Of a DNA stretch of 64,000 nt, positions 8,930 through 17,934 are shown piece by piece; the first letter of the stretch is position 1; each line of letters starts with the position of its first letter. The notes beneath the pieces were generated by a model. The model did not search any database. It had not been told where the DNA came from and was given only the letters and a program-made list of their open reading frames with translations. A program made the translations under genes and the position numbers. Source of the DNA: Bryobacter sp. CoA8 C33 (GTDB lineage: Bacteria; Acidobacteriota; Terriglobia; Bryobacterales; Bryobacteraceae); assembly GCA_019931185.1 (NCBI GenBank), contig JAINDK010000003.1, forward strand, positions 1-64,000, written 5' to 3'.

Positions 8930-9786
8930 TTATCTCTCCCCAAAAACATAAGGACGCTGCGTGTGACCTTGGCGGTTGCGTCCTGTTGTACAAAGTGGCC
9001 GGCCTCCGGGATGGTCACCAGCGTGAGATCCTCGACCCAGTCCCAGGTGCCATTGAGCGCCGGGCTGAGCAGTGCCCGGTCCTGGAGTCCATGAATGAGC
9101 AGCACGGGCATGGTCAGTTTGCGCGTATCCGAACTGGCGGTATAGGGGGGGCGGGGGTAATTGCGCTGATAAAAAGCCATCATCGCCTCCAGGCTAGAGC
9201 GCTCAAATGCCTCCACGTAGAGCTTGCGGACCGCCTCGTCCTTGACCCACCCGGCGAGCGATTGGGCCGTGAGGGTGCGGTGCGAGTCCGGTTCTTGAAA
9301 GCGGCGTGCATACTCGCTGGCCCGCTGCTGCTCCGGATTGTTGGCCAACTCCCGGCTTAACCCGCGAGGGTGAGGCAGATTGAGAACGATGAGCCGCTCA
9401 ACCATTTGTGGCGCATTCAACGCGACCTGCCAGGCGATCGCTCCACCCCAGTCGTGCCCCATCACGATCGCTTTTTGCCGGCCTTCGGCCCGGATCACGC
9501 TGAGAACGTCCCCTACAAGCAGCCTCATATCGTAACTCTCACTCCCGGCGGGCTTATCCGACAGGTTGTACCCTCTTAAGTCCATGGCAACGGCACGGTA
9601 GCCGGCCGCGGCAAGCGACTCCATTTGGCTTCGCCAGGTGTACCAGAAATCGGGAAAGCCGTGGACCATGACCACGAGGGGAGCATCCGTTTTGCCCGCG
9701 CTCGCATAGTGAATTTTGACCCCTCCCGAGTCTGCCGTCCCGTGCTCGAATTGGAGGGCGGCGAAGGCGAGTATGAGAGAAATCAT
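8926..9786 (-). CDS. secreted alpha/beta hydrolase, epoxide-hydrolase type
   Basis: The 286-residue protein has a short hydrophobic N-terminus ([13 protein letters not shown]), then the alpha/beta-hydrolase pattern [13 protein letters not shown] (oxyanion HG), the nucleophile elbow GHDWGG with an aspartate nucleophile, and the late catalytic residues in [11 protein letters not shown] and [11 protein letters not shown]. An aspartate nucleophile and HGFPDFW are typical of epoxide hydrolases and haloalkane dehalogenases. The cap region contains the paired tyrosines expected for epoxide opening, but the substrate is not known. It lies 7 bases after zapA on the same strand. Confidence 0.85.
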   Translation of the reverse strand: MISLILAFAALQFEHGTADSGGVKIHYASAGKTDAPLVVMVHGFPDFWYTWRSQMESLAAAGYRAVAMDLRGYNLSDKPAGSESYDMRLLVGDVLSVIRAEGRQKAIVMGHDWGGAIAWQVALNAPQMVERLIVLNLPHPRGLSRELANNPEQQRASEYARRFQEPDSHRTLTAQSLAGWVKDEAVRKLYVEAFERSSLEAMMAFYQRNYPRPPYTASSDTRKLTMPVLLIHGLQDRALLSPALNGTWDWVEDLTLVTIPEAGHFVQQDATAKVTRSVLMFLGRDK

Positions 9787-9793
9787 GGCGCTG

Positions 9794-10078
9794 TTATTTT
9801 AGCTCTTCATCGAGCAGGTGCAGCAGATCGGTGAGCTTCTGCCGCGCCTCGGGAACCTGCTTAATCACATTCAACTCCATGCTCAGCCGGTCCAATTCGT
9901 CCGCCATGTGCAGACAAGCCAAAACCGCGGCCCGATTGCTTTCAATCACGCCGCGGTTGGCAATTTCCTTCATCAACTCGTCGACCCGCTCGGCCAGACG
10001 AACGACCCGCTCGGGATTGTCCTCCGAGCGGACCGTGTAGGTTTGTCCGTAAATGGTTACTTGAACCGGTTGGGACAA
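9794..10078 (-). CDS. zapA: cell division protein ZapA
   Basis: The 94-residue product matches ZapA, which binds and bundles FtsZ at the division ring. The N-terminal beta part ([19 protein letters not shown]) and the following helix ([15 protein letters not shown], then [13 protein letters not shown]) are characteristic, and the C-terminal helix would form the dimer/tetramer coiled coil. It starts at TTG, with a GGGAG sequence just upstream. It follows the small coiled-coil gene by 11 bases, so the pair is likely one transcript from the ribosomal-protein genes. Confidence 0.9.
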   Translation of the reverse strand: MSQPVQVTIYGQTYTVRSEDNPERVVRLAERVDELMKEIANRGVIESNRAAVLACLHMADELDRLSMELNVIKQVPEARQKLTDLLHLLDEELK

Positions 10079-10089
10079 GTGCGCACTCC

Positions 10090-10320
10090 CTAATCCTGAT
10101 TCGGCAATTCCATCTGATCCAGAAGTTTGGAGATGCGGGAAGCTGCTGTCTTATTCTTGTTCCTGGCAGCCGATAATTCCCCGTTCAGGCGGTCAATTTC
10201 TTTTTGTAAAGCAGCCTTCTCCTTGCGCAATTGGCCCACAGCCTCGAGCGCCTTGACCACTCGTTCCTCAAGTTGGGAGAGAAGATCGGCTTCCTGTTCT
10301 GAAAAAAGCTCTTCCGCCAT
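10090..10320 (-). CDS. small coiled-coil protein, possibly ZapB-like
   Basis: The 76-residue product is almost entirely a predicted coiled coil, with heptads through LSQLEERVVKALEAVGQL, ALQKEIDRLNGEL and ISKLLDQME. An AAGGAGA ribosome-binding site precedes the ATG. It sits between rplT (12 bases away) and zapA (11 bases away). Small coiled-coil genes directly before zapA occur in many bacteria and have been proposed as ZapB-like or FtsB-like division partners, so that is the likely role, but length and heptads alone do not prove it. Confidence 0.65.
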   Translation of the reverse strand: MAEELFSEQEADLLSQLEERVVKALEAVGQLRKEKAALQKEIDRLNGELSAARNKNKTAASRISKLLDQMELPNQD

Positions 10321-10332
10321 GGTAGTTCTCCT

Positions 10333-10722
10333 TTACGCCTTCGCCGCCTTCGGCAGCGGAGTTGACGCTGGCAGAGCTGCTTTAGCCTTTTCGACGAGAG
10401 CGGTGAACGCCGACGTATCCAAGGTCGCAATATCGCTCAGAACCTTTCGATTCAGATCGATCCCGGCCTTCTTCAAGCCGTCCATGAAGCGGGAGTAGCT
10501 TAGACCGTTGGCTTTGGCCGCGGCGTTGATGCGAACGATCCAGAGGCTGCGAAAATCACGCTTCTTGCGGCGGCGGCCCACATACCCATATTTCAGGGCC
10601 TTTTCCACCGCTTCCTGAGCGGCGCGGTTCAGTTTCGATTTAGTCAGGAAGTAGCCTTCGGCTAACTTCATTGTTTTGTGGCGGTAGTCGCGACGACCAG
10701 TACCACGTTTTACTCTTGGCAC
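10333..10722 (-). CDS. rplT: 50S ribosomal protein L20
   Basis: The 129-residue protein starts at GTG (10720-10722) with a good AAGGAG about 6 bases upstream. A longer in-frame extension upstream lacks any site and is not part of L20. The N-terminal basic extension ([20 protein letters not shown]) and the globular core ([40 protein letters not shown]) are standard for L20. The C-terminal tail is alanine/proline/lysine-rich. L20 binds 23S rRNA early in 50S assembly and represses its own operon in other bacteria. It follows rpmI by about 90 bases. Confidence 0.95.
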   Translation of the reverse strand: MPRVKRGTGRRDYRHKTMKLAEGYFLTKSKLNRAAQEAVEKALKYGYVGRRRKKRDFRSLWIVRINAAAKANGLSYSRFMDGLKKAGIDLNRKVLSDIATLDTSAFTALVEKAKAALPASTPLPKAAKA

Positions 10723-10811
10723 GTTTGTTCTCCTTGCATGGTTTGAATCATCCAATCGCCGGGCATGGCGGGCACGTGCATTGGGCGCCGCTCGCACCGG
10801 CAGGCAACAAG

Positions 10812-11009
10812 CTAGGCGTAGGGCAGCATGCTGCTCACGGCGTCGTGGTTGGCGGAGCTAACGGTTCCCGCTTGGCCCAGACGGCGTTTGTTCGCATTGG
10901 ACTTGCCAGCGAACAGGTGGCGGGCATTCGCCTTGCCCCGCTTGAAGGCGCCCGAGGCGGTCTTCTTGAAGCGCTTGGCGGCGCCCTTGTGGGTTTTGAG
11001 CTTCGGCAT
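10812..11009 (-). CDS. rpmI: 50S ribosomal protein L35
   Basis: The 65-residue protein begins with [20 protein letters not shown], the L35 signature, and continues with a basic helical part ([20 protein letters not shown]). The ATG at 11009 has an AAGGAAT site upstream; an in-frame extension of 28 codons upstream is not L35-like and crosses the terminator hairpin. It is the first gene of the rpmI-rplT unit. infC, which usually precedes it, is absent here and a sulfatase gene takes that place. Confidence 0.95.
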   Translation of the reverse strand: MPKLKTHKGAAKRFKKTASGAFKRGKANARHLFAGKSNANKRRLGQAGTVSSANHDAVSSMLPYA

Positions 11010-11040
11010 CGAAGTATTCCTTTTGGATTGAGCAGACAAG

Positions 11041-11066
11041 AAAAAAGGCCGCAGGGGCCTGCGACC
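11041..11066 (-). terminator. intrinsic terminator or attenuator between the sulfatase gene and rpmI
   Basis: On the minus strand GGTCGCAG pairs with CTGCGGCC (8 bp with one G-T pair) around a 4-base loop (11047-11066), and six T residues follow (11046-11041). It lies after the sulfatase stop and 32 bases before the L35 start. It either ends the EF-G-like/sulfatase transcript or acts as a leader attenuator for the ribosomal-protein operon. Confidence 0.75.
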
Positions 11067-11079
11067 CTTATCTACCTTC

Positions 11080-12384
11080 CTAAATCCTAACACGATCTTC
11101 GGCCAGCCGGCCAGCCAGACGGGCAGCCACGTCCCCTTCCCGCCCGGCTACGTCATACATCTCCCCAGGGTCCCGCTCTAGGTGGAATAACTCTCCCTTC
11201 TCCTCGCCCGCCTGCCGATACTTCCACGGGCCCTCCCGCACGGCCTCCAGCTTGGCTCCCAGAAAGTACAAATAGTCCGTTCGCGGGCTTTTTCCGGTTC
11301 GTGCTTCGAGCAGCGGCAACAGATTGTGCCCGTCATGGACACGCCCTTCCGGCATCGCCAAGCCGGCGGCCGCTGACAGGGTAGGGAAGTAATCGAGCGT
11401 GGAGACCATCTCGCTCGACACCTGCCCAGCCGGAATCCGGCCTGTCCAGCGCGCCAGGAACGGTACGCGGTGCCCCCCTTCCCAAGTCGTTCCCTTCGCT
11501 CCGCGGAGCAGGCTTTTGGATCCGGTGTCCCATGGCTCCACGCCTTTGGCCAGCATCCGCGAGGGCAGGTCGTGCCATGGTCCGTTATCGCTGGCGAACA
11601 AGACGAGCGTTTCGCGGTCGAGTCCGCGCAGGTTGAGCTCCCGCAAAATGTCTCCGATGACGGCATCGAGAGTCTCGATTGTGTCTCCATACAGACCAGC
11701 TCGGCTCCGGCCCCGCCGTTCCGCCGGCGCGCTGACGGGCAGGTGCGGCATTGCGAAAGGCAGGTAAAGGAAAAATGGATTTCGGCCCGCTTCGCGGATA
11801 AAGCGGATTGCCTCCTGTCCGTAGCGCTCCGTCAACCGGGACTGATCCTCGACCCCCTCCACCGGCTCATTGTTGCGCCACAACTGGAGGGGCTTCTCCG
11901 TCTTCACCCACGGCGGAATCATATCGTTGCTGTACAAAAGTCCGAAATACTCGTCAAAGCCCCGCTGCCGGGGTAGATAGCTTCGCGAATTGTGGCCGAG
12001 ATGCCATTTGCCGATGGCCATGGTCCGGTAGCCCGCGCCCTGCAAATGCTGGGAGAGGGTGATTTCACTGAGGGGGAGACCACCGGCGGAATCGGGGCCG
12101 AGGTTTCCCGGCAGGCCCGCCCGCTTGGCATAGCGTCCGGTCAGCAAACCAGCGCGCGAGGGCGTGCAGACGCTGGCGGCGGCATAGCCGCTTGTGAAGC
12201 GCATCCCCTGCTGCGCCATGCGGTCGAGATGAGGCGTGCGGATGTTGGGATGACCGTAACAGCCAAGGTCTCCATATCCCATGTCATCGGCGAAGAGCAC
12301 GATGAAATTCGGCTTGCGGGGACCCCGGCCCGGAACGGCTTGTTGCAGCCCGGCCAGACTCCCAAGTAGTTCGCGGCGATTCAC
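11080..12384 (-). CDS. formylglycine-dependent sulfatase
   Basis: The 434-residue product has the sulfatase metal site ([20 protein letters not shown], about residues 24-43) and the modification motif [12 protein letters not shown], whose cysteine is converted to formylglycine. It also has AIGKWHLGH and the later metal-binding SDNGPWHD. The N-terminus [12 protein letters not shown] resembles the short leader common on acidobacterial/planctomycete exported sulfatases but is not a clear signal peptide. It would remove sulfate esters, probably from polysaccharides. It starts at GTG, 9 bases after the EF-G-like gene. At 434 residues it is at the short end of arylsulfatase lengths. Confidence 0.9.
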   Translation of the reverse strand: MNRRELLGSLAGLQQAVPGRGPRKPNFIVLFADDMGYGDLGCYGHPNIRTPHLDRMAQQGMRFTSGYAAASVCTPSRAGLLTGRYAKRAGLPGNLGPDSAGGLPLSEITLSQHLQGAGYRTMAIGKWHLGHNSRSYLPRQRGFDEYFGLLYSNDMIPPWVKTEKPLQLWRNNEPVEGVEDQSRLTERYGQEAIRFIREAGRNPFFLYLPFAMPHLPVSAPAERRGRSRAGLYGDTIETLDAVIGDILRELNLRGLDRETLVLFASDNGPWHDLPSRMLAKGVEPWDTGSKSLLRGAKGTTWEGGHRVPFLARWTGRIPAGQVSSEMVSTLDYFPTLSAAAGLAMPEGRVHDGHNLLPLLEARTGKSPRTDYLYFLGAKLEAVREGPWKYRQAGEEKGELFHLERDPGEMYDVAGREGDVAARLAGRLAEDRVRI

Positions 12385-12393
12385 TCGCCTATC

Positions 12394-14304
12394 TTACTCG
12401 TCCTCGTTGAGGTGCGTCACGGTTGCATTGGCGATGATCTTCTCGGCCTGCTCGCGGGGGACGAAATCGTAATGATCAAACTCCATGGCGAAAGTGGCGC
12501 GGCCTTGCGTCATTGCGGTGAGATCGTTCTGATAGCTGAGCATTTCGGCCATGGGCACCATCGCGCGGATCATCTGCGTGCCGGCGTTCACTTCCATGCC
12601 CGCCACACGTCCGCGCCGCGAATTCAGGTCTCCCAGCAGGTCGCCGGCGTACTCGACCGGAGTCTGGACTTCGACTTTCATCACCGGCTCGAGCAGCGCT
12701 GGCTTGGCCTGCGCCATGGCAGCCCGGAATGCCTTCCGGCCAGCCATCTTGAAGCTCATTTCGTTGGAGTCGACCTCATGATAGCTGCCATCGTAGAGGG
12801 TGACCTTGAAATCGACCATCGGGTAACCCGCGAGCCAACCCTGCGCCGCCGCTTCCTGGATGCCCTTTTCCACAGCGGGAACGTACTGCTTCGGGACGGA
12901 CCCGCCGAAGGTTGCGTTGACAAACTCAAAGTTCCCGCCTCTCTCGATGGGCTCGATCTTGACCTTGCAATCGCCAAACTGACCGTGGCCACCGGACTGC
13001 TTCTTATGCCGGCCCTGCGCGTCGGCAAAACCGCGAATGGTTTCGCGGTAGGCGATCTTCGGCGCCCGCAGTTCCACGTCGACTTGATAGCGTTTGCGTA
13101 GCCGCGCTACGATCACCTCAACATGCTGCTGTCCATTCCCGGCCAAGAGAAACTCCTTGGTTTGCGGGTCGCGGTAAAAACGCAGGCTTGGGTCTTCCTC
13201 GAGCACCTTGTGCATTGCGACGCCCAGGCGGTCTTCGTCATTTCGTGTCTTGGCCACAATGGCATAGGCGATTGCCGGCTCGCTCATTGGCACGCGCGGC
13301 CAGAGCATGCCCGCTGTCTTGTCGGACAAGGAATCGCCGGTCAGCGTGTCCTTGAGTTTCGTTACCACCCCAATATCCCCGGCCGCCAGTTCGGCCACCT
13401 CCACCATCTGCTTGCCGAAGGGTGTGCTGAGATGCGCGAAGCGCTCATCCTGGCCGGATCGCGCGTTGATCAGATGCCTGTCGTTCTTGAGCTTGCCGCG
13501 CATGACCCGAAAGTAAGTCACTCTTCCCGCAAACGCATCGGCCATTGTCTTGAAGATGAATACACTGGGCGCGCCCTCGGTCTCGACAACGCCGCGGTCG
13601 GCCGGCGACGGCAGGGATTCGATGATGAAACTCAACAATTCGCGCACTCCCTGGTCCGCGGTGGCGCTCACACCCAGGATCGGAAACAGACGCCGGCTGA
13701 CGATCTCGTGGCGCATGCCGGCGGTCATGTGCTCCGGGCTTAGCTGTCCCGCTTCAAAATACTCCTGCATCAGCGCATCGTCATCTTCAGCGATCATCTC
13801 GACCAGTTCGTCGCGGGCTTCCACACTGCAGCACCGGCGTCCGAAACGCTCGCGGATCGCATTGACTACATTGCCGAAATTGGCTCGTTCCTGATCGAGC
13901 TTTGATACGACGAAGACAACTGGTAAATCGAATTCGGCAGCAAAGTTCCACGCTTTCTCCGTTTGCACCTGCACTCCCGCCACTCCGTCGACCACTAGCA
14001 GCATGGCATCCACCGCGGGCAGACACAGCCGTGCGTCGGGCATGAAAGTGTTCAGTCCCGGTGTGTCCAGCAAATTGATCTTCCGCTTGTTGTACTCGAG
14101 AGCTACCAAACCTGTAGTGATGGAGTGTTTTCGCGACACTTCCTCCTCATCGAAGTCCGTGATGGTTGCGCCCTCTTCCGTTCGAAGCAGGCGTGCGGTT
14201 GCGCCGCCGGCAAACAGCATCGCCGATACGAGCGTGGTCTTGCCCGCGTGCGCGTGTCCCGCCAGTGCTACATTCCTCAGCTCGGATGTACTGTAATGAC
14301 GCAT
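12394..14304 (-). CDS. elongation factor G-like translational GTPase
   Basis: The start is the ATG at 14304, preceded by AAAGGAGGGG; the longer open frame upstream is not EF-G sequence. The 636-residue protein has G1 GHAHAGKTT (about 17-25), G3 DTPG and G4 SKLD in place of the usual NKxD. Domain II follows, then domain IV (IAYRETIRG) with HKKQSGGHGQFGD, and a C-terminal domain V (LNSRRGRVAGME). It is shorter than canonical EF-G (about 690) and resembles the paralog group annotated EF-G-like or EF-G2, whose role is uncertain. A true fusA normally sits in the str operon, and no rpsL/rpsG is near. Confidence 0.87.
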   Translation of the reverse strand: MRHYSTSELRNVALAGHAHAGKTTLVSAMLFAGGATARLLRTEEGATITDFDEEEVSRKHSITTGLVALEYNKRKINLLDTPGLNTFMPDARLCLPAVDAMLLVVDGVAGVQVQTEKAWNFAAEFDLPVVFVVSKLDQERANFGNVVNAIRERFGRRCCSVEARDELVEMIAEDDDALMQEYFEAGQLSPEHMTAGMRHEIVSRRLFPILGVSATADQGVRELLSFIIESLPSPADRGVVETEGAPSVFIFKTMADAFAGRVTYFRVMRGKLKNDRHLINARSGQDERFAHLSTPFGKQMVEVAELAAGDIGVVTKLKDTLTGDSLSDKTAGMLWPRVPMSEPAIAYAIVAKTRNDEDRLGVAMHKVLEEDPSLRFYRDPQTKEFLLAGNGQQHVEVIVARLRKRYQVDVELRAPKIAYRETIRGFADAQGRHKKQSGGHGQFGDCKVKIEPIERGGNFEFVNATFGGSVPKQYVPAVEKGIQEAAAQGWLAGYPMVDFKVTLYDGSYHEVDSNEMSFKMAGRKAFRAAMAQAKPALLEPVMKVEVQTPVEYAGDLLGDLNSRRGRVAGMEVNAGTQMIRAMVPMAEMLSYQNDLTAMTQGRATFAMEFDHYDFVPREQAEKIIANATVTHLNEDE

Positions 14305-14428
14305 CGTCTGGTCCCCTCCTTTGGGGCCTGCCAATGGCGTATCACAACGAATCGCCGGTGTGAAGCGATAAATCGTTCCGATTTCCGCATGGCTTTTCTT
14401 CGGTGATGGCTTATGGTAATTTCGCGAC

Positions 14429-17400
14429 ATGAATCTGCCATGCCGGAGCCTGTGCCTGCTGTTTCTATCCGCGTGTCCGCTTTTCGGACAAACCGCAACC
14501 GGTACGCTCGAAGGCGTGGTTTCTGATCCCAGCGGAGCCGTCATCGCTGGCGCCGCCATCACCATCACCTCACAACAAACCAATGTCTCTGTCGGCCTCG
14601 AAACCAATTCCGTGGGCGCCTTTGTGCGGCCCTTCCTCCTGCCCGGCCTTTACACCGTCAGCGTGGAGAAACAAGGCTTCCAGCGCTATAGCCAGACCGA
14701 TGTCCGGCTCAACGTGCAGGCGACTGTGACGCTGAACATTACCCTCCCGGTTGGCGACGTCGGCTCAAAAATCGAAATCACTGCCTCGAGTGCCCAATTG
14801 GCCACCTCTTCCTCCACCGTATCCACGGTGATTGGGAACAAGGCCATCATGGACCTTCCCCTCAATGCCCGCAATCCCTTCGCCCTGGCGAGTCTCGTAC
14901 CAGGCGTGATCCCCGGCGGCGGCTCAACGCCCTGGATCAGCGGCGGGCGCAATGCCTCGAGTGAGATCACCATCGATGGCACCTCGATCATCCTGCCCGA
15001 GAACAATGTCGGCATCAACACCATTGCCTACACACCACCAGTCGACAGCGTTCAGGAATTCTCAATTGTCACCAATGCGCTCGCGGCGGAATATGGACGG
15101 ACTGGTGGCGGCACCCTCAACGTCTCGACCCGCTCCGGCGGCAACCAGCTTCGCGGTACGGCCTTTAACTTCTTGCGTAACTCCAAGCTCGATTCGAACA
15201 ATTTCTTTTCCAATCGCAATCGCGTCCCGCTTGCCGCTTTTCAGCGTAACCAGTTCGGCGGCACACTGGGTGGCCCGGTGAATTTGCCAGGGCTTTACAA
15301 GGGTAAGGACCGCACCTTCTTTTTCATCAGCGAGCAAAGCACCATCCAGCGAACGGCGAGCCTCTTTACGACCACGGTCCCCACGGCCGCCTGGGTGAAT
15401 GGCGATTTTTCCGAGCTCCGTAACGCCTCAGGCCTGCCCATCCAGATCTTCGACCCGCTCACGGCCGCCAATGACGGCTCCGGCAACTTCGTGCGCCAGC
15501 AGTTTCCCAGCAATATCATCCCCAGCAGCCGCATGGATCCAGTCGCCCTGCGCACCCGGTCCTTCTTCCGTGCCCCCAATCAGTTGCCCACCAATCAGTT
15601 CACCAACGCCAACAACTTTTTCAGCGCGGGCAAGGCTCCTTCGAGCCAGCATCAGTTCGATACCCGCCTCGATCACAACTTCAGTTCAAAACTCACCATG
15701 TTCGGCCGTTTTTCTTACAACATCAGCCAGAGCTCGCCCGTCAATTTCTTTGATAATCCCGGCACTCCCGCGGGCGACGGCCCGAGTAAAACGAACAATT
15801 GGAACAGCACCATCAATGCCAACTACACGCAAAGCCCCACGCTTATCTTCAATGCCAATTATGGCTTCGGCCGATTCAACAATCAGCGCAGCCCGTTTTC
15901 TCAGGGTTTTGACATGACCCAACTCGGATTCCCGGCGGGGCTTCGCGACCAGGCCGCGACGCAGAATCTGGAGTTTCCGCGCTTTGATATCGCTGGTGTC
16001 ACCTCACTCGGCCAAGCCACTTTCACTACGCTTCGCTTCATACCCTACTCGCATGTGCTGGCCGGGTCGGCCACCAAAGTCCTCACCCGCCACACCATCA
16101 AGATCGGGGCGGAGTGGCGCAAGCTCTTCCTGAATTTTCTCCAGTTGGGCCAACCCTCCGGCCAGTACAGCTTCAACCAGGGGTTCACCCAGCGGAACCC
16201 CGTCCAGGCCTCAGCCACCCAGGGTTTCGGCATGGCCAGCTTCCTTCTTGGCGCCACCGCCAGCGGCACTCTGCAGCACGATGTCGCTCCCGCCAGTTCC
16301 AGCGTTTATTGGGGCCTCTACATCCAGGACGACTTCCGCGTTACCAAGCGCCTGACGCTCAATCTTGGTCTCCGCTACGATGTCGACCTCCCCCGTACTG
16401 AGCGCTACAACCGCTACAGTTACTTCGACATCACGGCGAACAGCCCGATTGCCGGCCTCGTTCCGGGCCTGCCCAATCTCAAGGGCGCCATGCGCTTTGT
16501 TAACGCCGAAAATCGCTTTCAGGCGCCTGTGGACCGCAATAACTGGAGTCCCCGCTTTGGCTTTGCCTTCAAACTCAATGAAAAAACGGTGATGCGGGGT
16601 GCATATGCCCTGATGTATGCGGGATCGATGATGCAGGCGGCGGGATCCTCGGGCACCGCCGGCATGGAGGGCTTCCGCGGTTCTACCGGTATGCTCACCA
16701 CGCTCGACGGCGGACGCACCGTCAACGCCTATCTACGCAATCCCTTCCCCGCCGGATACAACCTTCCCCTCGGTTCCTCGGACGGCCCCAATTCCGGCTC
16801 TTCCACCAACATTGGCCTCGGCGTCGGCGAGAGCTTTTTCAATAACTGGGTCAACCCTGTGATCCAACAGTGGAATTTCAATCTTCAGCGGGAACTCCCC
16901 GGCAGTCTCATCGTCGAAGCGGGCTACCTCGCTAGCAAGGGTAACCATCTGATCGACGGCGAAGGCTCGATGACTTACAACCAACTGCCAGCCAGTTTCG
17001 GCGATCTGGGTAATGCCCTGCTCGATCAGCTTGACAATCCGTTCTTTGGCATCATCACCAACCCGACTTCGGCGCTTTCCCAACCTCGTGTCACCCGCTC
17101 CCAGTTGCTGCGCCCCTTTCCCCAATACACGAGTGTCAATGCGTTTCGCAAGCCCCAGGCCAACTCGATCTATCATGCGTTCACGCTCCGCGTTGAAAAA
17201 CGCTTCTCGAACGGCCTCAGCTTTCTCACCAGCTACACTGCTGGCAAGTTGATTGACGACGCCAGCCAGACCGTGACCTTCCTTGGCCAGGCGGGCAACA
17301 AACAGGATTTCTATAACCGGCGCGCCGAGCGATCCATCTCCACGCAGGATGTGCCCTCGCGCTTCGTCTTTAGCGGCAACTACGACCTGCCATTCGGCAA

Positions 17401-17908
17401 GGGACGCCGGTTCTTCAGCAAAACCAATCGCGCGGGCGAAGCAATTCTCGGGGGATGGCAGGTGAACGGAATCCTGACGCTCCAGCGGGGTACTCCAGTG
17501 TTGATCACCCAAAACGTGAACAACACCAATCTCGGCTCCGCCGGCCAACGGCCTAACAACAATGGATCCTCCGGGAAGAGAACCGGGCTCTCCCGCGATG
17601 ATCAGATCCGCCAGTGGTTTGATACCAGCGTATTCAGCTTCGCTCCGGCATTCCGCTTCGGCAATGTCTCCCGCACTTCGCCCGACATCCGCAACCCTGG
17701 CCTGAAAACTGTCGATTTGTCGCTGTTCAAGAATTTCCGCCTGCTGGAGCGCGTCATGCTGCAGTTTCGCGCTGAAGCCTTCAATATGACGAACACCTTG
17801 CAATTGGGGGCGCCGAACGCTCAGCTTGGTTCGGGCCAGACGGGGGTCATTGGCGGCACGGCTGTCGGCCCTCGCCAGGTCCAGATGGCCCTCCGCCTCA
17901 GCTTCTGA
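14429..17908 (+). CDS. Oar-like TonB-dependent outer-membrane receptor
   Basis: The 1159-residue protein has a signal peptide (about 1-20, ending LFGQ) and a carboxypeptidase-regulatory-like beta-sandwich (GTLEGVVSDPSGAVIAGA, about 25-110). A plug domain follows (around MDLPLNARNPFALASLVPGV, then DGTSII), then a long beta-barrel ending in the aromatic residue of VQMALRLSF, as needed for barrel assembly. This architecture is greatly expanded in Solibacter-like Acidobacteria and is assumed to import large organic substrates. It is divergent from the EF-G-like gene and lies 26 bases before the DUF1592 gene, suggesting cotranscription and a shared substrate. Confidence 0.9.
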   Translation: MNLPCRSLCLLFLSACPLFGQTATGTLEGVVSDPSGAVIAGAAITITSQQTNVSVGLETNSVGAFVRPFLLPGLYTVSVEKQGFQRYSQTDVRLNVQATVTLNITLPVGDVGSKIEITASSAQLATSSSTVSTVIGNKAIMDLPLNARNPFALASLVPGVIPGGGSTPWISGGRNASSEITIDGTSIILPENNVGINTIAYTPPVDSVQEFSIVTNALAAEYGRTGGGTLNVSTRSGGNQLRGTAFNFLRNSKLDSNNFFSNRNRVPLAAFQRNQFGGTLGGPVNLPGLYKGKDRTFFFISEQSTIQRTASLFTTTVPTAAWVNGDFSELRNASGLPIQIFDPLTAANDGSGNFVRQQFPSNIIPSSRMDPVALRTRSFFRAPNQLPTNQFTNANNFFSAGKAPSSQHQFDTRLDHNFSSKLTMFGRFSYNISQSSPVNFFDNPGTPAGDGPSKTNNWNSTINANYTQSPTLIFNANYGFGRFNNQRSPFSQGFDMTQLGFPAGLRDQAATQNLEFPRFDIAGVTSLGQATFTTLRFIPYSHVLAGSATKVLTRHTIKIGAEWRKLFLNFLQLGQPSGQYSFNQGFTQRNPVQASATQGFGMASFLLGATASGTLQHDVAPASSSVYWGLYIQDDFRVTKRLTLNLGLRYDVDLPRTERYNRYSYFDITANSPIAGLVPGLPNLKGAMRFVNAENRFQAPVDRNNWSPRFGFAFKLNEKTVMRGAYALMYAGSMMQAAGSSGTAGMEGFRGSTGMLTTLDGGRTVNAYLRNPFPAGYNLPLGSSDGPNSGSSTNIGLGVGESFFNNWVNPVIQQWNFNLQRELPGSLIVEAGYLASKGNHLIDGEGSMTYNQLPASFGDLGNALLDQLDNPFFGIITNPTSALSQPRVTRSQLLRPFPQYTSVNAFRKPQANSIYHAFTLRVEKRFSNGLSFLTSYTAGKLIDDASQTVTFLGQAGNKQDFYNRRAERSISTQDVPSRFVFSGNYDLPFGKGRRFFSKTNRAGEAILGGWQVNGILTLQRGTPVLITQNVNNTNLGSAGQRPNNNGSSGKRTGLSRDDQIRQWFDTSVFSFAPAFRFGNVSRTSPDIRNPGLKTVDLSLFKNFRLLERVMLQFRAEAFNMTNTLQLGAPNAQLGSGQTGVIGGTAVGPRQVQMALRLSF

Positions 17909-17934
17909 CCTGTTGATACACTCAGGGCTGGTTC

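Noticed and set aside
14305-14607. 101-codon N-terminal extension of the EF-G-like gene
   Set aside because: It overlaps the start of the divergent TonB receptor gene and lacks EF-G homology; AAAGGAGGGG places the start at 14304.
16733-17803. 356-codon minus-strand frame inside the TonB receptor
   Set aside because: Pure antisense shadow of a well-supported beta-barrel gene.
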